Below, one piece after another: positions 1 to 8,109 of a stretch of DNA of 46,966 nt. The position numbers and the translations under genes were made by a program. The stretch is taken from contig NZ_LKEH01000020.1 of assembly GCF_001642795.1 (NCBI RefSeq), positions 8,176 through 55,141 of the forward strand, written 5' to 3'. The notes under the pieces are model-generated. The model searched no databases. It was given only the letters and a program-made list of their open reading frames with translations, and was not told the origin of the DNA. Source of the stretch: Pseudomonas viridiflava. GTDB taxonomy: Bacteria; Pseudomonadota; Gammaproteobacteria; Pseudomonadales; Pseudomonadaceae. Each line of letters opens with the position of its first letter. The stretch's first letter is position 1.

Positions 1-130
1 ACATCAGTGGACGGGGCGCATGTTAAGCGTGAGTCGCTAACCTGTCAAATTTATTTTCGAGAAATTTGAAAGTTTTTCGTCGGCATAACAATCACTTACC
101 GTTTCGGCCCGCAAATCCGAGACCGAGTCG

Positions 131-167
131 GCCACTGCCTGCCCTGCTCACACGGGCACACAGTGGC
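131..167 (-). terminator. Hairpin downstream of gltX, possible terminator
   Basis: Inverted repeat with outer arms GCCACTG (131-137) and CAGTGGC (161-167) and inner arms TGCCC (140-144) and GGGCA (154-158). It lies about 20 bp beyond the gltX stop. No T-tract follows on the minus strand, so a factor-independent terminator is not certain. Nothing else recognisable was seen in 1-187; the paired tRNA genes sometimes found near gltX are not visible. Confidence 0.4.
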
Positions 168-187
168 TTCTTCACATCACTGATGGG

Positions 188-1669
188 TCAGGCAATGGCG
201 CCCAGCAGTTTTTCCCACTCTTTGTTTTCTTTCTTCGAGACGCCGCCCAGCAGATCAATGGCCTGACGCAGACGGAAACGCGTCAGGTCCGGGCCGAGAA
301 TCTCCATCGCGTCCAGCACCGAAACGGAGCTGGCCTGCCCGGTGATCGAGGCGAACATCAGCGGCATGGCATCACGCAGCTTGAGGCCAAGGTACTCGAC
401 CACCGACTGGATGCAGGCGGTGATCGGGTCCTTCTCCCACTGACGCAGCGATTCCAGCTTCCACAGGATCAGCTGCATCAGCTGGCGCACCTGATCGCCG
501 GACAGCTTCTTGTGCTCGAACAGTTTCACGTCCGGGGTGACACCACCGGCGAAGAAGAAACTGGCCAATGGCGCGATCTGACTGAACGTCTCGACGCGGC
601 CCTGCACGTGCGGTGCGATCTTCATCATGTAATCGGGGTTCAGCGCCCAGTTCTGCACACGAGCGGCAAACTCCTCGACCGGCAGCTCACGCAGCCACTG
701 ACCGTTGAGCCAGGACAGCTTCTCGATATCGAAAATCGGACCGCCCAGCGACACGCGGGACAGGTCGAAGTGCTCGACCATTTCCTGCAGCGAGAACTTC
801 TCGCGCTCGTCCGGCATCGACCAGCCCATGCGGCCCAGGTAATTGAGCATGGCTTCAGGCATGAAGCCCATGCGCTCGTAGAAGGTCACCGAGGTCGGGT
901 TCTTGCGCTTGGACAGCTTGCTCTTGTCCGGGTTACGCAGCAGCGGCATGTAGCACAGCTGCGGCTTGTCCCAGCCGAAGTATTCGTACAGCAGAATCAG
1001 TTTCGGGGCCGAGGGCAGCCACTCTTCGCCACGCAACACGTGGGTGATGCCCATCAGGTGGTCATCGACCACGTTGGCCAGGAAGTAGGTCGGCAGACCG
1101 TCGGTCTTCATCAGGACCTGCATGTCCATGCGGTCCCACGGGATTTCCACTTCGCCACGCAGCAGGTCCGGCACCACGCAGACGCCTTCGGTCGGCACCT
1201 TCATGCGAATGACGTGCGGCTCGCCAGCGTCCAGACGACGCTGCACTTCCTCTTTGGAAAGCAACAGCGCACGGCCGTCGTAACGCGGGGTCTCGCCACG
1301 GGCCATCTGCTCGGCACGCATTTCGTCCAGCTCTTGCGCGGTGCAGAAGCATGGGAAGGCATGGCCCATTTCGACCAGCTGCCGGGCGTACTTCTGGTAA
1401 ATCTCGCCCCGCTCGCTCTGCCGGTAAGGACCGTGCGGTCCGCCAACGTCGGGACCTTCGCTCCACTCGATGCCCAGCCAGCGCAAGGCGTCGAAAATCT
1501 GCTGTTCGGACTCACGGGTCGAACGCAGCTGATCGGTGTCTTCGATGCGCAGAATGAACTCGCCACCATGCTGCTTGGCAAAGCAATAGTTGAAAAGTGC
1601 GATGTAAGCCGTGCCAACGTGGGGGTCGCCCGTGGGCGATGGCGCGATGCGGGTACGAACGGTGGTCAT
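188..1669 (-). CDS. gltX: Glutamyl-tRNA synthetase
   Basis: Charges tRNA-Glu with glutamate in the cytoplasm (class I aminoacyl-tRNA synthetase). The N-terminus has the [14 protein letters not shown] signature with the HIGH-type motif HVGT at about residues 16-19. The KMSKS-type loop is visible as [13 protein letters not shown], and the C-terminal anticodon-binding half is complete. I chose the ATG at 1669 ([12 protein letters not shown]), giving 493 residues, the usual size for pseudomonads. The open frame runs nine codons further upstream, but that extension is not family-like. Single gene, no coupled neighbour; the gap to the MOSC gene is about 210 bp. Confidence 0.97.
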   Translation of the reverse strand: MTTVRTRIAPSPTGDPHVGTAYIALFNYCFAKQHGGEFILRIEDTDQLRSTRESEQQIFDALRWLGIEWSEGPDVGGPHGPYRQSERGEIYQKYARQLVEMGHAFPCFCTAQELDEMRAEQMARGETPRYDGRALLLSKEEVQRRLDAGEPHVIRMKVPTEGVCVVPDLLRGEVEIPWDRMDMQVLMKTDGLPTYFLANVVDDHLMGITHVLRGEEWLPSAPKLILLYEYFGWDKPQLCYMPLLRNPDKSKLSKRKNPTSVTFYERMGFMPEAMLNYLGRMGWSMPDEREKFSLQEMVEHFDLSRVSLGGPIFDIEKLSWLNGQWLRELPVEEFAARVQNWALNPDYMMKIAPHVQGRVETFSQIAPLASFFFAGGVTPDVKLFEHKKLSGDQVRQLMQLILWKLESLRQWEKDPITACIQSVVEYLGLKLRDAMPLMFASITGQASSVSVLDAMEILGPDLTRFRLRQAIDLLGGVSKKENKEWEKLLGAIA

Positions 1670-1882
1670 GGAAAATCCCGAAATAAGGTCGATCAAGCGC
1701 GGAATGTTAACAGGCCCGGGGCGCTGGGCTCCAGCGCGGGTGCTGGCAGATCAGTGATCGTTACTCCTCTGCGCTCATCGTATACAAAGTCTGCCTCGAC
1801 ACTGATCGTGCCCATCGCTCTGCGTCACGGGCGGCACAGATTGCGGATTCGGTGAGCCGAGCGCATGGCCCAAGTCACCCTT

Positions 1883-2692
1883 TCACTCCAGCACCTCTAC
1901 CTCCATACCCACCTCAAGCTCGCCCGGCCCGACGTTGACCATGTTCTGTCCGAACATTACATTGCCTTCGACTTCACGATAGCTCTTCAGGGTCGCAAAA
2001 GGTTCGCGATCAGGACTGCGCTCGCCGGTAGCCGGGTCGATAGTCGTTAGGATGCAGCGGGCGCAGGGTTTGAGCAGTTCGAAGTGCATGTCGCCGATGC
2101 GGATACGCTTCCAGTTGTCTTCAGCGAAGGCTTCGGCACCTTCGATCACCAGGTTGGGCCTGAAGCGCAGCATTTCCACCTCCCTGCCCAGCCTGGCAGA
2201 GAGATCGTCGAGCGAGCCCTGACCGATCAACAGAAGCGGAAAGCCATCGGCGAAGTTGACACGATTGTCGACCGATCCGTATCCGCCGGGCAGCCAGCGG
2301 GCGCGCTCGACGGGCATGTAAACCATGCGCGTCGGCTTGCCGATGAAGCGACTGACCCAGTCGGCCGCCTCTTGGCCCGCGTCAGGCACCTGCAGCGAGT
2401 CGCGCCAGACGGTCACGCCGCGCAGGTTGTCCTGCACATCGATCGGAACGGCGACATCAAGCGGTGCAAAGCCAGGCGCATTGAGTGTCACCCCTCCACC
2501 GGCATTCCACAGCACCGACAGCTGTGACATGTGCGACACCGCGCGTTGGGTCAGAAAACGCCCTGTGCTCTCGTCAACCAGCATCCAGCGTCGGTCACCC
2601 GCCAGCCCCAGGCTGTCGAACGACGCCCGTTGCAGGATTTCCGCCTTGCAGGATTTGAGAGGAAAACGATAGAGCGCGCGCAGACGTAGCAT
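1883..2692 (-). CDS. MOSC-domain protein, YcbX/mARC-like
   Basis: 269 residues when started at the ATG at 2692, which has an AAGGAA ribosome site; the open frame continues 15 codons upstream. An N-terminal MOSC_N beta-barrel (about 1-120, PLKSCKAE and AGDRRWMLVD) is followed by a MOSC domain (about 130-265). The KPCARC segment at 208-213, followed by LTTIDPATG, matches the molybdenum-cofactor cysteine region of YcbX and the mitochondrial amidoxime-reducing component. Those enzymes reduce N-hydroxylated compounds such as 6-hydroxylaminopurine. Unlike E. coli YcbX there is no C-terminal ferredoxin domain, so an external electron donor would be needed. Family assignment is firm; substrate is inference. 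Confidence 0.88.
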   Translation of the reverse strand: MLRLRALYRFPLKSCKAEILQRASFDSLGLAGDRRWMLVDESTGRFLTQRAVSHMSQLSVLWNAGGGVTLNAPGFAPLDVAVPIDVQDNLRGVTVWRDSLQVPDAGQEAADWVSRFIGKPTRMVYMPVERARWLPGGYGSVDNRVNFADGFPLLLIGQGSLDDLSARLGREVEMLRFRPNLVIEGAEAFAEDNWKRIRIGDMHFELLKPCARCILTTIDPATGERSPDREPFATLKSYREVEGNVMFGQNMVNVGPGELEVGMEVEVLE

Positions 2693-2785
2693 GAACGGTT
2701 CCTTGGGTGGCTCGAAAAGCTTTGACGTGAACGGCAAAGCTTATACGAACAGGAACCTCACAGGCAGTTCGGGTAAGGCGGTGAA

Positions 2786-3715
2786 TCAGTGAGTCAGCAT
2801 CATCAGGCGCTCACGCACTACTTCAACCAGCTTGTCGGGCTGGAACTTGGACAGGAAGTTGTCGCAGCCGACTTTCTTGACCATCGATTCGTTGAAACTG
2901 CCGGACAGCGAGGTGTGCAGCACGATATACAACGCACGCAGACGCGGATCGTTGCGAATCTCGGTGGTCAGACGGTAACCATCCATTTCCGGCATTTCGG
3001 CGTCGGTGAACACCATCAGCAGTTTCTTGTGCACGTCCTCACCGGCGTCAGCCCAGCCCTTGAGCATGTTCAGCGCCTTGAGACCGTCACTGGCAACGTG
3101 AAGCTTCAGCCCCAACTGCGACAGGGTGTCACGCAACTGAGCCAAGGCAACCTTGGAGTCATCCACCAGCAGCACTTCACGACCGCGCGCGCCCTCGAGC
3201 ACCGGATCTTCGAGCTTCTCGCGAGAGACCTTGGCGTTGTAAGGGACGATCTCGGCGAGCACTTTCTCAACATCGATGATTTCTACCAATTGATCATCGA
3301 CCTTGCTGATCGCGGTCAGGTAATGCTGACGGCCCGCACTGGCAGGCGGCGGCATGATCGCATCCCAGTTCATGTTGACGATGCGATCCACACCGCCCAC
3401 CAGAAACGCCTGAACCGAGCGGTTGTATTCGGTCACGATAATGGTGCTGCCCGGACCCGGCACCAGAGGCCGCATGCCGATCGCCTGGGACAGGTCGATC
3501 ACCGGCAGCGTCTGACCCCGCAGGTTCACGACTCCGCAGACGAAGGAGTGTCGTTGCGGCATCAGGGTGAGCTTGGGGAGCTGCAATACTTCCTGAACCT
3601 TGAACACGTTGATCGCGAATAACTGCCGACCGGCCAGGCGGAACATGAGAATTTCCAGGCGATTCTCGCCCACCAGCTGTGTGCGTTGATCTACTGTGTC
3701 GAGAATGCCAGCCAT
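2786..3715 (-). CDS. cheV: Chemotaxis coupling protein CheV
   Basis: 309 residues: an N-terminal CheW-like coupling domain (about 15-165, containing VCGVVNLRGQTLPVIDL) fused to a receiver domain (about 180-305). The receiver has acidic pair D185/D186, predicted phosphorylation site D238 in VFTDAEMPEMDGY, T268 and K290. It links chemoreceptors to CheA in the polar array and is thought to tune signalling through its own phosphorylation. The start at MAGILDTVDQ is preceded by AGGAG six bases upstream; an earlier in-frame start is less well placed. A sigma-28-like promoter lies just upstream, fitting the flagellar/chemotaxis regulon. It is not embedded in a che cluster here. Confidence 0.93.
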   Translation of the reverse strand: MAGILDTVDQRTQLVGENRLEILMFRLAGRQLFAINVFKVQEVLQLPKLTLMPQRHSFVCGVVNLRGQTLPVIDLSQAIGMRPLVPGPGSTIIVTEYNRSVQAFLVGGVDRIVNMNWDAIMPPPASAGRQHYLTAISKVDDQLVEIIDVEKVLAEIVPYNAKVSREKLEDPVLEGARGREVLLVDDSKVALAQLRDTLSQLGLKLHVASDGLKALNMLKGWADAGEDVHKKLLMVFTDAEMPEMDGYRLTTEIRNDPRLRALYIVLHTSLSGSFNESMVKKVGCDNFLSKFQPDKLVEVVRERLMMLTH

Positions 3716-3757
3716 TTTAGCTCCTGAAGCGTTGGTCACGATGAGTCTGCTTAACGT

Positions 3758-3784
3758 ATATCGGCTGAAACGAGCCGGACCTTA
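3758..3784 (-). promoter_or_regulatory. Sigma-28 (FliA)-type promoter of cheV
   Basis: Read on the minus strand: TAAGGTCC (3784-3777), 11 bases, then GCCGATAT (3765-3758). The FliA consensus is TAAAGTTT-N11-GCCGATAA, so the -10 matches 7 of 8 and the -35 matches 5 of 8 with exact spacing. It ends 43 bp before the cheV ATG. Confidence 0.65.
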
Positions 3785-4027
3785 ATGGCAATGAAAAGCC
3801 GATTTCAGGCATTGATGTCACATTACCATCATGCTTTACTGATGTCCCATCGCAAAAAGTGTCCGTGCGACTCCGTACTTGCGCCCGCCACTCAGCCCCT
3901 ATAAACAGGGTCATTACGCTCGCCCCTAGGTTTTACCCTGAATGTCTATCGGGGAATACCTGATATGATCGCTATCTCATTGCCACTATTGTGACGCCAT
4001 TCTCATTGCACGAATGGAGTCAGGCCT

Positions 4028-4300
4028 GTGTTCGCGTTCCAGTCCTTGCAATCGACCAGCCCCGTCGGGACCGACGTTTCGCTGGTACGGGTTACCATTG
4101 CAGACGAAGCAGCGCGTTTTTTGCGTCCTGACCGCGGGATTGGATCCACATGGATCGTCCCTGGCGCACATCAATACGCCATCGCTGAGATACATTCCGA
4201 AACGCCCTACAGACTTTCAGATGAAATCGACATTAACTGTCAGCCATTCGCGGCGGGCGAGAGTTCGCTGTCCATGATGTGTGGAGATACAGGATGCTGA
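4028..4300 (+). CDS. Small protein of unknown function, coupled to next gene
   Basis: 90 residues from a GTG at 4028 preceded by GGAGTCAGG. I do not recognise the family. The product is soluble, with a plausible beta-rich core (VSLVRVTIADEAARF, STWIVPG) and no signal peptide or membrane segment. Its stop TGA lies inside the start of the following gene (ATGCTGA, 4294-4300), so translational coupling is likely; this is the main support that both are real. It is divergent from cheV. The third codon positions are less GC-biased than in neighbouring genes, so it may be a lineage-specific gene. The shorter overlapping frames here are probably not coding. Confidence 0.45.
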   Translation: MFAFQSLQSTSPVGTDVSLVRVTIADEAARFLRPDRGIGSTWIVPGAHQYAIAEIHSETPYRLSDEIDINCQPFAAGESSLSMMCGDTGC

Positions 4301-4725
4301 GCAGTAACGAATGGCAGCAGAAACATGAACAGTTTCTGGCCGAATCCCAGGCGCTTTTATATAAATCGGAAGAGTGCCTGTCGCACCTCGAGTTGATCGG
4401 CGACGATGAAGATGCAGTCAATTGCCTGCTGGCCTCGCTGCTGACACTGACCAACAAGGCCGACGACGCATCCGTTCAATGTATAGCGGACTTCACTCGG
4501 CGACTGCGCTGCCTGCTCGACAACGCCGACCCGGCCAACGGACTGTCACAGGAAACACTGGCGACGGTCAAAAGTTGCCTGGCCCTTGTTTCATGGCAGT
4601 TGGAACTCCTCGACCCCAATACCGGAGAGCTGGTCATGGACAACGAGGAACAGCAGGAACTGTTGGGCAGACTGGCTGCCCTCTCGGCCTGTTCAGATAA
4701 AGCCGTGGACGCTGCACGCGAATAA
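4294..4725 (+). CDS. Small helical protein, possibly degenerate HPt-like
   Basis: 143 residues from the ATG at 4294 (MLSSNEWQQKHEQF), with GGAGA eight bases upstream. The sequence is acidic, cytoplasmic and almost wholly alpha-helical. The stretch from about residue 45 to 110 (LLTLTNKADDAS, then FTRRLRCLLDN, then LELLDPNTGEL) has the spacing of a CheA-type histidine phosphotransfer four-helix domain. The phosphorylatable His-x-x-Lys-Gly is absent. That resemblance is by eye and tentative. The start overlaps the end of the preceding small gene. Position opposite cheV makes a signalling role conceivable, but no function can be assigned. Confidence 0.65.
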   Translation: MLSSNEWQQKHEQFLAESQALLYKSEECLSHLELIGDDEDAVNCLLASLLTLTNKADDASVQCIADFTRRLRCLLDNADPANGLSQETLATVKSCLALVSWQLELLDPNTGELVMDNEEQQELLGRLAALSACSDKAVDAARE

Positions 4726-5109
4726 GCAGGACGAAAACGCCGACCTTCTTTCAATGAAAAGATAACCCCCTTTTGCAGAAGGCACGGCACTTTGATGATG
4801 CGTTCACACCTCCCCGGTCGGCTTTGAGATATGCGCGCGAATACTCCCCGCTTTCACTGACCTGCATGCCATCCATTCCGTCGGCACACTGCGCAGTTAA
4901 ACGTTTGGTTGACACGCATGTAAGGTAAGATTGTCCGACACCCATGACGTGCTGTTCACAGACGTGACGGCGGACATGACTGCGGGTTTGACTGGAATGG
5001 AATCAAAAGTGTCGAGTTCAATTTCCTTGAATATACTCAAACAGTCAGTTGATCCTGCGATCAATATTAAATTGACATCAAGCTGTCCGATTATTGGCTA
5101 TGGCTATTA
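4726..5109 (+). other. Intergenic region upstream of the two-component genes
   Basis: 384 bp without a convincing gene. It contains a perfect TTGATC-CTGC-GATCAA palindrome (5049-5064) directly before a TTGACA hexamer (5072-5077), 33 bp from the sensor-kinase start, and another TTGACA at 4909-4914. No good -10 partner was seen for either. The palindrome could be an operator for the kinase/regulator operon; that is inference. Confidence 0.35.
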
Positions 5110-6015
5110 ATGGCGCGAATCGATATGCATGCCATCGTTCGGTCTTTCAGTTTGGGCTCTGATACGACCAACCGGGTCAAGTGGGTCATAGCCGCGCTCT
5201 GTGCCAGTGCAGCGCTGGGTAATACGGTGCTGTTCATCCGTTCTTCGTATTTCCCGGCCAGCCTGCTGACGCTCAATCTGATGGCGTTTGCCAGCCTCTG
5301 TTTCTATCTTTGGCGCACCAGCCGTCTGATCCAGTTGCAACCGCAGGAACTGGCGCAGCGAATGCTGGATGTTCAGGAAACCGAGCGGCAACGTCTGAGT
5401 CGCGAACTCCATGATGACATCGGCCAGATGCTGACCGGTGCTCAGTTGCAACTGGCCTGGTTGCAACGTCGACTGCCTGCCGAATTGAATACTCATGCCG
5501 GGCAGCTTGAGGCAACCCTTGCAGAAACGCTGGGCAAAGTCCGCGACCTTTCCGCCATTCTCAATCCTCGCCAGTTATCGAGTCTGGGACTTGAAGGCGG
5601 GCTGCGCGCCCATCTGGTCAGCGCGCTTGCCAACAGCCAGACCCATTGGAGCCTGGAGTGCCAACAGCGTTTGAACGGAATTCCGGAAGAGATGGCCGTC
5701 GCCGCCTACCGTATCTGTCAGGAAGCGGTGACCAACATGCTGCGCCATGCCCAGGCGAAAAATCTGTTGATACGGTTCGAACGTCAACCTGCCGGGCTGT
5801 CGATACTGATCGCCGACGACGGCACGGGCTTCGAGCCTGCCGCCCAACCCCGACCCGAAGGCAACGGCCTGGCCGGCATGCGTGAACGCGTCACGCTGCT
5901 GGACGGATCCTGGTCGCTGCATAGCGGACAGGGACTGGGTACTCGAATCGAAGTCATGTTTCCCTGGGCGCCCCGTTCGGGCGAGCGCGCCCGTTTGCAC
6001 AAGAAAACACAATGA
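5110..6015 (+). CDS. NarL-type sensor histidine kinase, small membrane sensor
   Basis: 301 residues. Two predicted membrane helices (about 25-42 and 50-67) joined by a short loop leave no periplasmic domain, so the signal is probably sensed in or at the membrane, as in DesK-like kinases. A HisKA_3 dimerisation domain follows, with phospho-acceptor H101 in ERQRLSRELHDDIGQ. The HATPase_c domain has an N-box QEAVTNMLRHA (N209), DDGTGF (237-241) and GNGLAGMRER. The ATG at 5110 has no obvious ribosome site; an in-frame ATG at 5125 is also possible. The stop overlaps the regulator start (ATGA, 6012-6015), so the pair is co-translated. The signal is unknown. Confidence 0.88.
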   Translation: MARIDMHAIVRSFSLGSDTTNRVKWVIAALCASAALGNTVLFIRSSYFPASLLTLNLMAFASLCFYLWRTSRLIQLQPQELAQRMLDVQETERQRLSRELHDDIGQMLTGAQLQLAWLQRRLPAELNTHAGQLEATLAETLGKVRDLSAILNPRQLSSLGLEGGLRAHLVSALANSQTHWSLECQQRLNGIPEEMAVAAYRICQEAVTNMLRHAQAKNLLIRFERQPAGLSILIADDGTGFEPAAQPRPEGNGLAGMRERVTLLDGSWSLHSGQGLGTRIEVMFPWAPRSGERARLHKKTQ

Positions 6016-6674
6016 CCTGCAATCTGTTACTGGTGGACGACCATTCACTGATCAGGGCTGGCGTACGCGCTCTGGTCTCGGACATTCCCGGCTATGCCAT
6101 CGTCGGGGAAGCGTGCGACGGCAGTCAGTTGTCGGGGCTCGCGCACCGCCTCAAGCCGGACATCATCCTGCTGGACATCGGCATGAAGGACATGAACGGA
6201 CTGGACGCACTGGAGCAGTTGGTCAAGGTCCAGCCGGACTGCAAGGTTCTGATCCTGTCGATGCACACCGAACCGGACATCATCATGCGCGCGCTGGAGG
6301 CAGGCGCTCATGGCTATTTGCTGAAAGACGCCACGGCGACCGAGCTGGAGCAGGCGTTGAAAGCCTTGCGCAATGGCGAGCGCTACCTGAGTCCGGCAAT
6401 CGCCCATACCGTGATCAACCGGGCCTTGCAGAGCCAGCGCACAGGAAAGTCCGAGCTGCCACAGGAGAAGTACAACCTCACGGCTCGTCAGCTGGAAATC
6501 CTGCGCCTGATCGTGAGGGGCAAGTCCACTCGGGAAATCGCCAGCGGTCTGAATCTGAGCATCAAGACCGTCGAGACCCACCGCTCACAAATCATGAAGC
6601 GGCTGCAGATTTTCGATGTGGCCGGTCTTGTGCTGTTCTGCGTCCGGGAGCGGATCATCAGCCTGGACGATTGA
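6012..6674 (+). CDS. NarL/FixJ-family response regulator
   Basis: 220 residues. The receiver domain (1-120) has D9/D10, phosphorylation site D55 (IILLDIGM), S83 and K105 (LLKDA). A LuxR-type helix-turn-helix follows (about 155-215, LTARQLEILRL, GKSTREIASGLNLSIKTVETHRSQI). It is the cognate partner of the upstream kinase, which it overlaps by four bases. It ends convergently with the lipid-kinase gene, overlapping it by 17 bp. Targets are unknown. The psl operon begins about 1.4 kb away on the same strand, but nothing in the sequence ties them together. Confidence 0.92.
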   Translation: MTCNLLLVDDHSLIRAGVRALVSDIPGYAIVGEACDGSQLSGLAHRLKPDIILLDIGMKDMNGLDALEQLVKVQPDCKVLILSMHTEPDIIMRALEAGAHGYLLKDATATELEQALKALRNGERYLSPAIAHTVINRALQSQRTGKSELPQEKYNLTARQLEILRLIVRGKSTREIASGLNLSIKTVETHRSQIMKRLQIFDVAGLVLFCVRERIISLDD

Positions 6675-7590
6675 GCTGCAGCGCATTGCCGGATCCTGTG
6701 GACAGCACCGGCGAGTCGTCCGGCAGGTGCACCCTGAGCGCCGCAGGCCGTGCCTCGAACCGCAAGTCTTCGCCAGACAGCGGCTCGCCGTCCAGATTGA
6801 TTTCCAGTCCTTGGGCAGACCTGAGTTCTACCCACGGCAGACGTGCACGAACGAACATGTTATCGAAACCCAGTCCGCCTTCCAGCAGGCTCCTCAGCGT
6901 GCCGACCACTTCCTGAGGTGCAGGCAGGATGCTGATGTCCAGCATGCCGTCATCAGCCAGCGCCGTTGGACACAGCACATGCCCGCCACCCGCCTGCCGA
7001 CCGTTGCCAATGCCCAGCGCCAGAAGATCGCCACGCCAGTGAAAATCCGGTCCGATCAGTTCGCCGTGAGCGGCATGCAGCTCGCTGAAACGGGTAAGCC
7101 CGGTAAACAGGTAAGCGGCGCCGCCCAGCACTTTCTTGAGGTCTTCCGAGGTATTGGCTGTCACCTGGCTGCCGAAGCCTCCGGTGGCCATATTCAGAAA
7201 CAGCTTGCCGCCCACTTCGCCCAGATCGACGGGACGCGGTGTGACGTCCATCAACTCCAGCGCCTGGTCGACCTCGAGCGGCACGCCGGCGGCACGGGCA
7301 AAGTCATTGGCGGTGCCCAGCGGCAGAATGGTGAGGCTGGTATCGGTTTCCGGCGCCTGGGCCAGGGCCTCGGCGATATCGCGCAACGTACCGTCGCCAC
7401 CGCCTGCCACGATATGGCGGTGCCCGGCGGCCAGCGCTTCGCTGACCAGACGCTGGGCATCGCCCCCCTCCCAGGTCAGGCGCACATCAAGGTCCCAGCC
7501 TTGCCTGCGTTTTTCGGCGACGCCATTTCTTACATCTTCATTGAGCGATTGCTTGCCGTGAAGAATGAGCATAGCCCTGCGTTGTGTCAT
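6658..7590 (-). CDS. yegS: YegS-like lipid kinase (diacylglycerol kinase family)
   Basis: 310 residues. The GGGDGTLRDI motif (63-72) and LGTANDFA (91-98) are the signature of the DAGK catalytic domain found in YegS and DgkB enzymes, which phosphorylate a lipid such as phosphatidylglycerol or diacylglycerol at the inner membrane. A second beta-sandwich domain follows (DLGEVGGKLFLNMATGGFG onward, ending EINLDGEPLSGEDLRFEARP). I chose the ATG at 7590 (MTQRRAMLILHGK) because AGAGGGGG precedes it; the open frame extends 24 codons upstream. It is convergent with the response regulator. Confidence 0.9.
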   Translation of the reverse strand: MTQRRAMLILHGKQSLNEDVRNGVAEKRRQGWDLDVRLTWEGGDAQRLVSEALAAGHRHIVAGGGDGTLRDIAEALAQAPETDTSLTILPLGTANDFARAAGVPLEVDQALELMDVTPRPVDLGEVGGKLFLNMATGGFGSQVTANTSEDLKKVLGGAAYLFTGLTRFSELHAAHGELIGPDFHWRGDLLALGIGNGRQAGGGHVLCPTALADDGMLDISILPAPQEVVGTLRSLLEGGLGFDNMFVRARLPWVELRSAQGLEINLDGEPLSGEDLRFEARPAALRVHLPDDSPVLSTGSGNALQLNRPG

Positions 7591-8109
7591 GAAACCCCCT
7601 CTGGTGACCGGTACGAGTACCACATATGAGCGACGCTTTCGTTTGCCAGCGCCTGACTGCATTTGGCACAGCGCAGGGTTGTGACCCCGCCAAATTGAAA
7701 AAAGCCCGTCCAGATGAATATTTTTTTGATCCTCTTGACAGAGGGTTTACGCCCGTAGATTCGGAGGTAAGTCGGCTTGCCTGTCTAATAGCCACTCGCC
7801 TGCACCGTTCATCACAACATTGGTCCTCTCCCTTTTCAGTTTCATGAGCTTTACTACAGCGAAACCCTCCGTTTGAGTGTTTTCACTCACAAACGGCTGA
7901 AATTTCTCACGTTAATACGGGCACCGGCCGATATACACAAAGTGGTAGCTACAAATTGCAGGCTCAAAAACCGTCAGTTCGACAACTTATTGGCTACGCT
8001 TCAGCAAACTCCGTAAAGAAGGTGTTTTTTTGACTCTGCGCTTGAACGACACAGCTCACACAAAGATTCGGCACGGGTGCCGTGGGGTTACAGGAAGTAA
8101 GGGAGCTTT
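7591..8109 (+). promoter_or_regulatory. Long leader/promoter region of the psl operon
   Basis: 519 bp without a convincing gene, between the divergent lipid kinase and pslA. Candidate signals are TTGACA (7735-7740) with an imperfect -10 TAGATT 15 bases on; the hairpin at 7869-7896; and GTGGTAGCTAC (7942-7952), which resembles the core of the ops/JUMPStart element of RfaH-controlled polysaccharide operons. An AGGA and a GGGAG lie just before the pslA ATG. In P. aeruginosa the pslA leader is repressed by RsmA binding; the AGGA near the start would allow the same here, but that is inference. If the promoter near 7735 is real, the 5' UTR exceeds 300 nt. Confidence 0.45.
7869..7896 (+). other. Hairpin in the pslA leader
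   Basis: CCGTTTGAGTG (7869-7879), a short T-rich loop, then CACTCACAAACGG (7884-7896). The arms pair fully apart from a two-base bulge. There is no T-tract after it, so it looks like a leader structure rather than a terminator. Confidence 0.5.

Noticed and set aside
1..187. tRNA gene next to gltX
   Set aside because: tRNA genes often lie near gltX in pseudomonads, but no cloverleaf or T-loop sequence was found on either strand here.
512..1855. 447-codon open frame opposite gltX
   Set aside because: It is antisense to a certain gltX in a GC-rich genome, and its His/Gln/Val-rich composition is typical of shadow frames.
4909..4937. TTGACA as a promoter in the 4726-5109 gap
   Set aside because: No acceptable -10 hexamer at 16-18 bp spacing; the nearest TAAGAT is only 11 bp away.
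7626..7847. 73-codon frame in the psl upstream region
   Set aside because: No ribosome site, atypical composition, and it covers the likely promoter; not supported as a gene.
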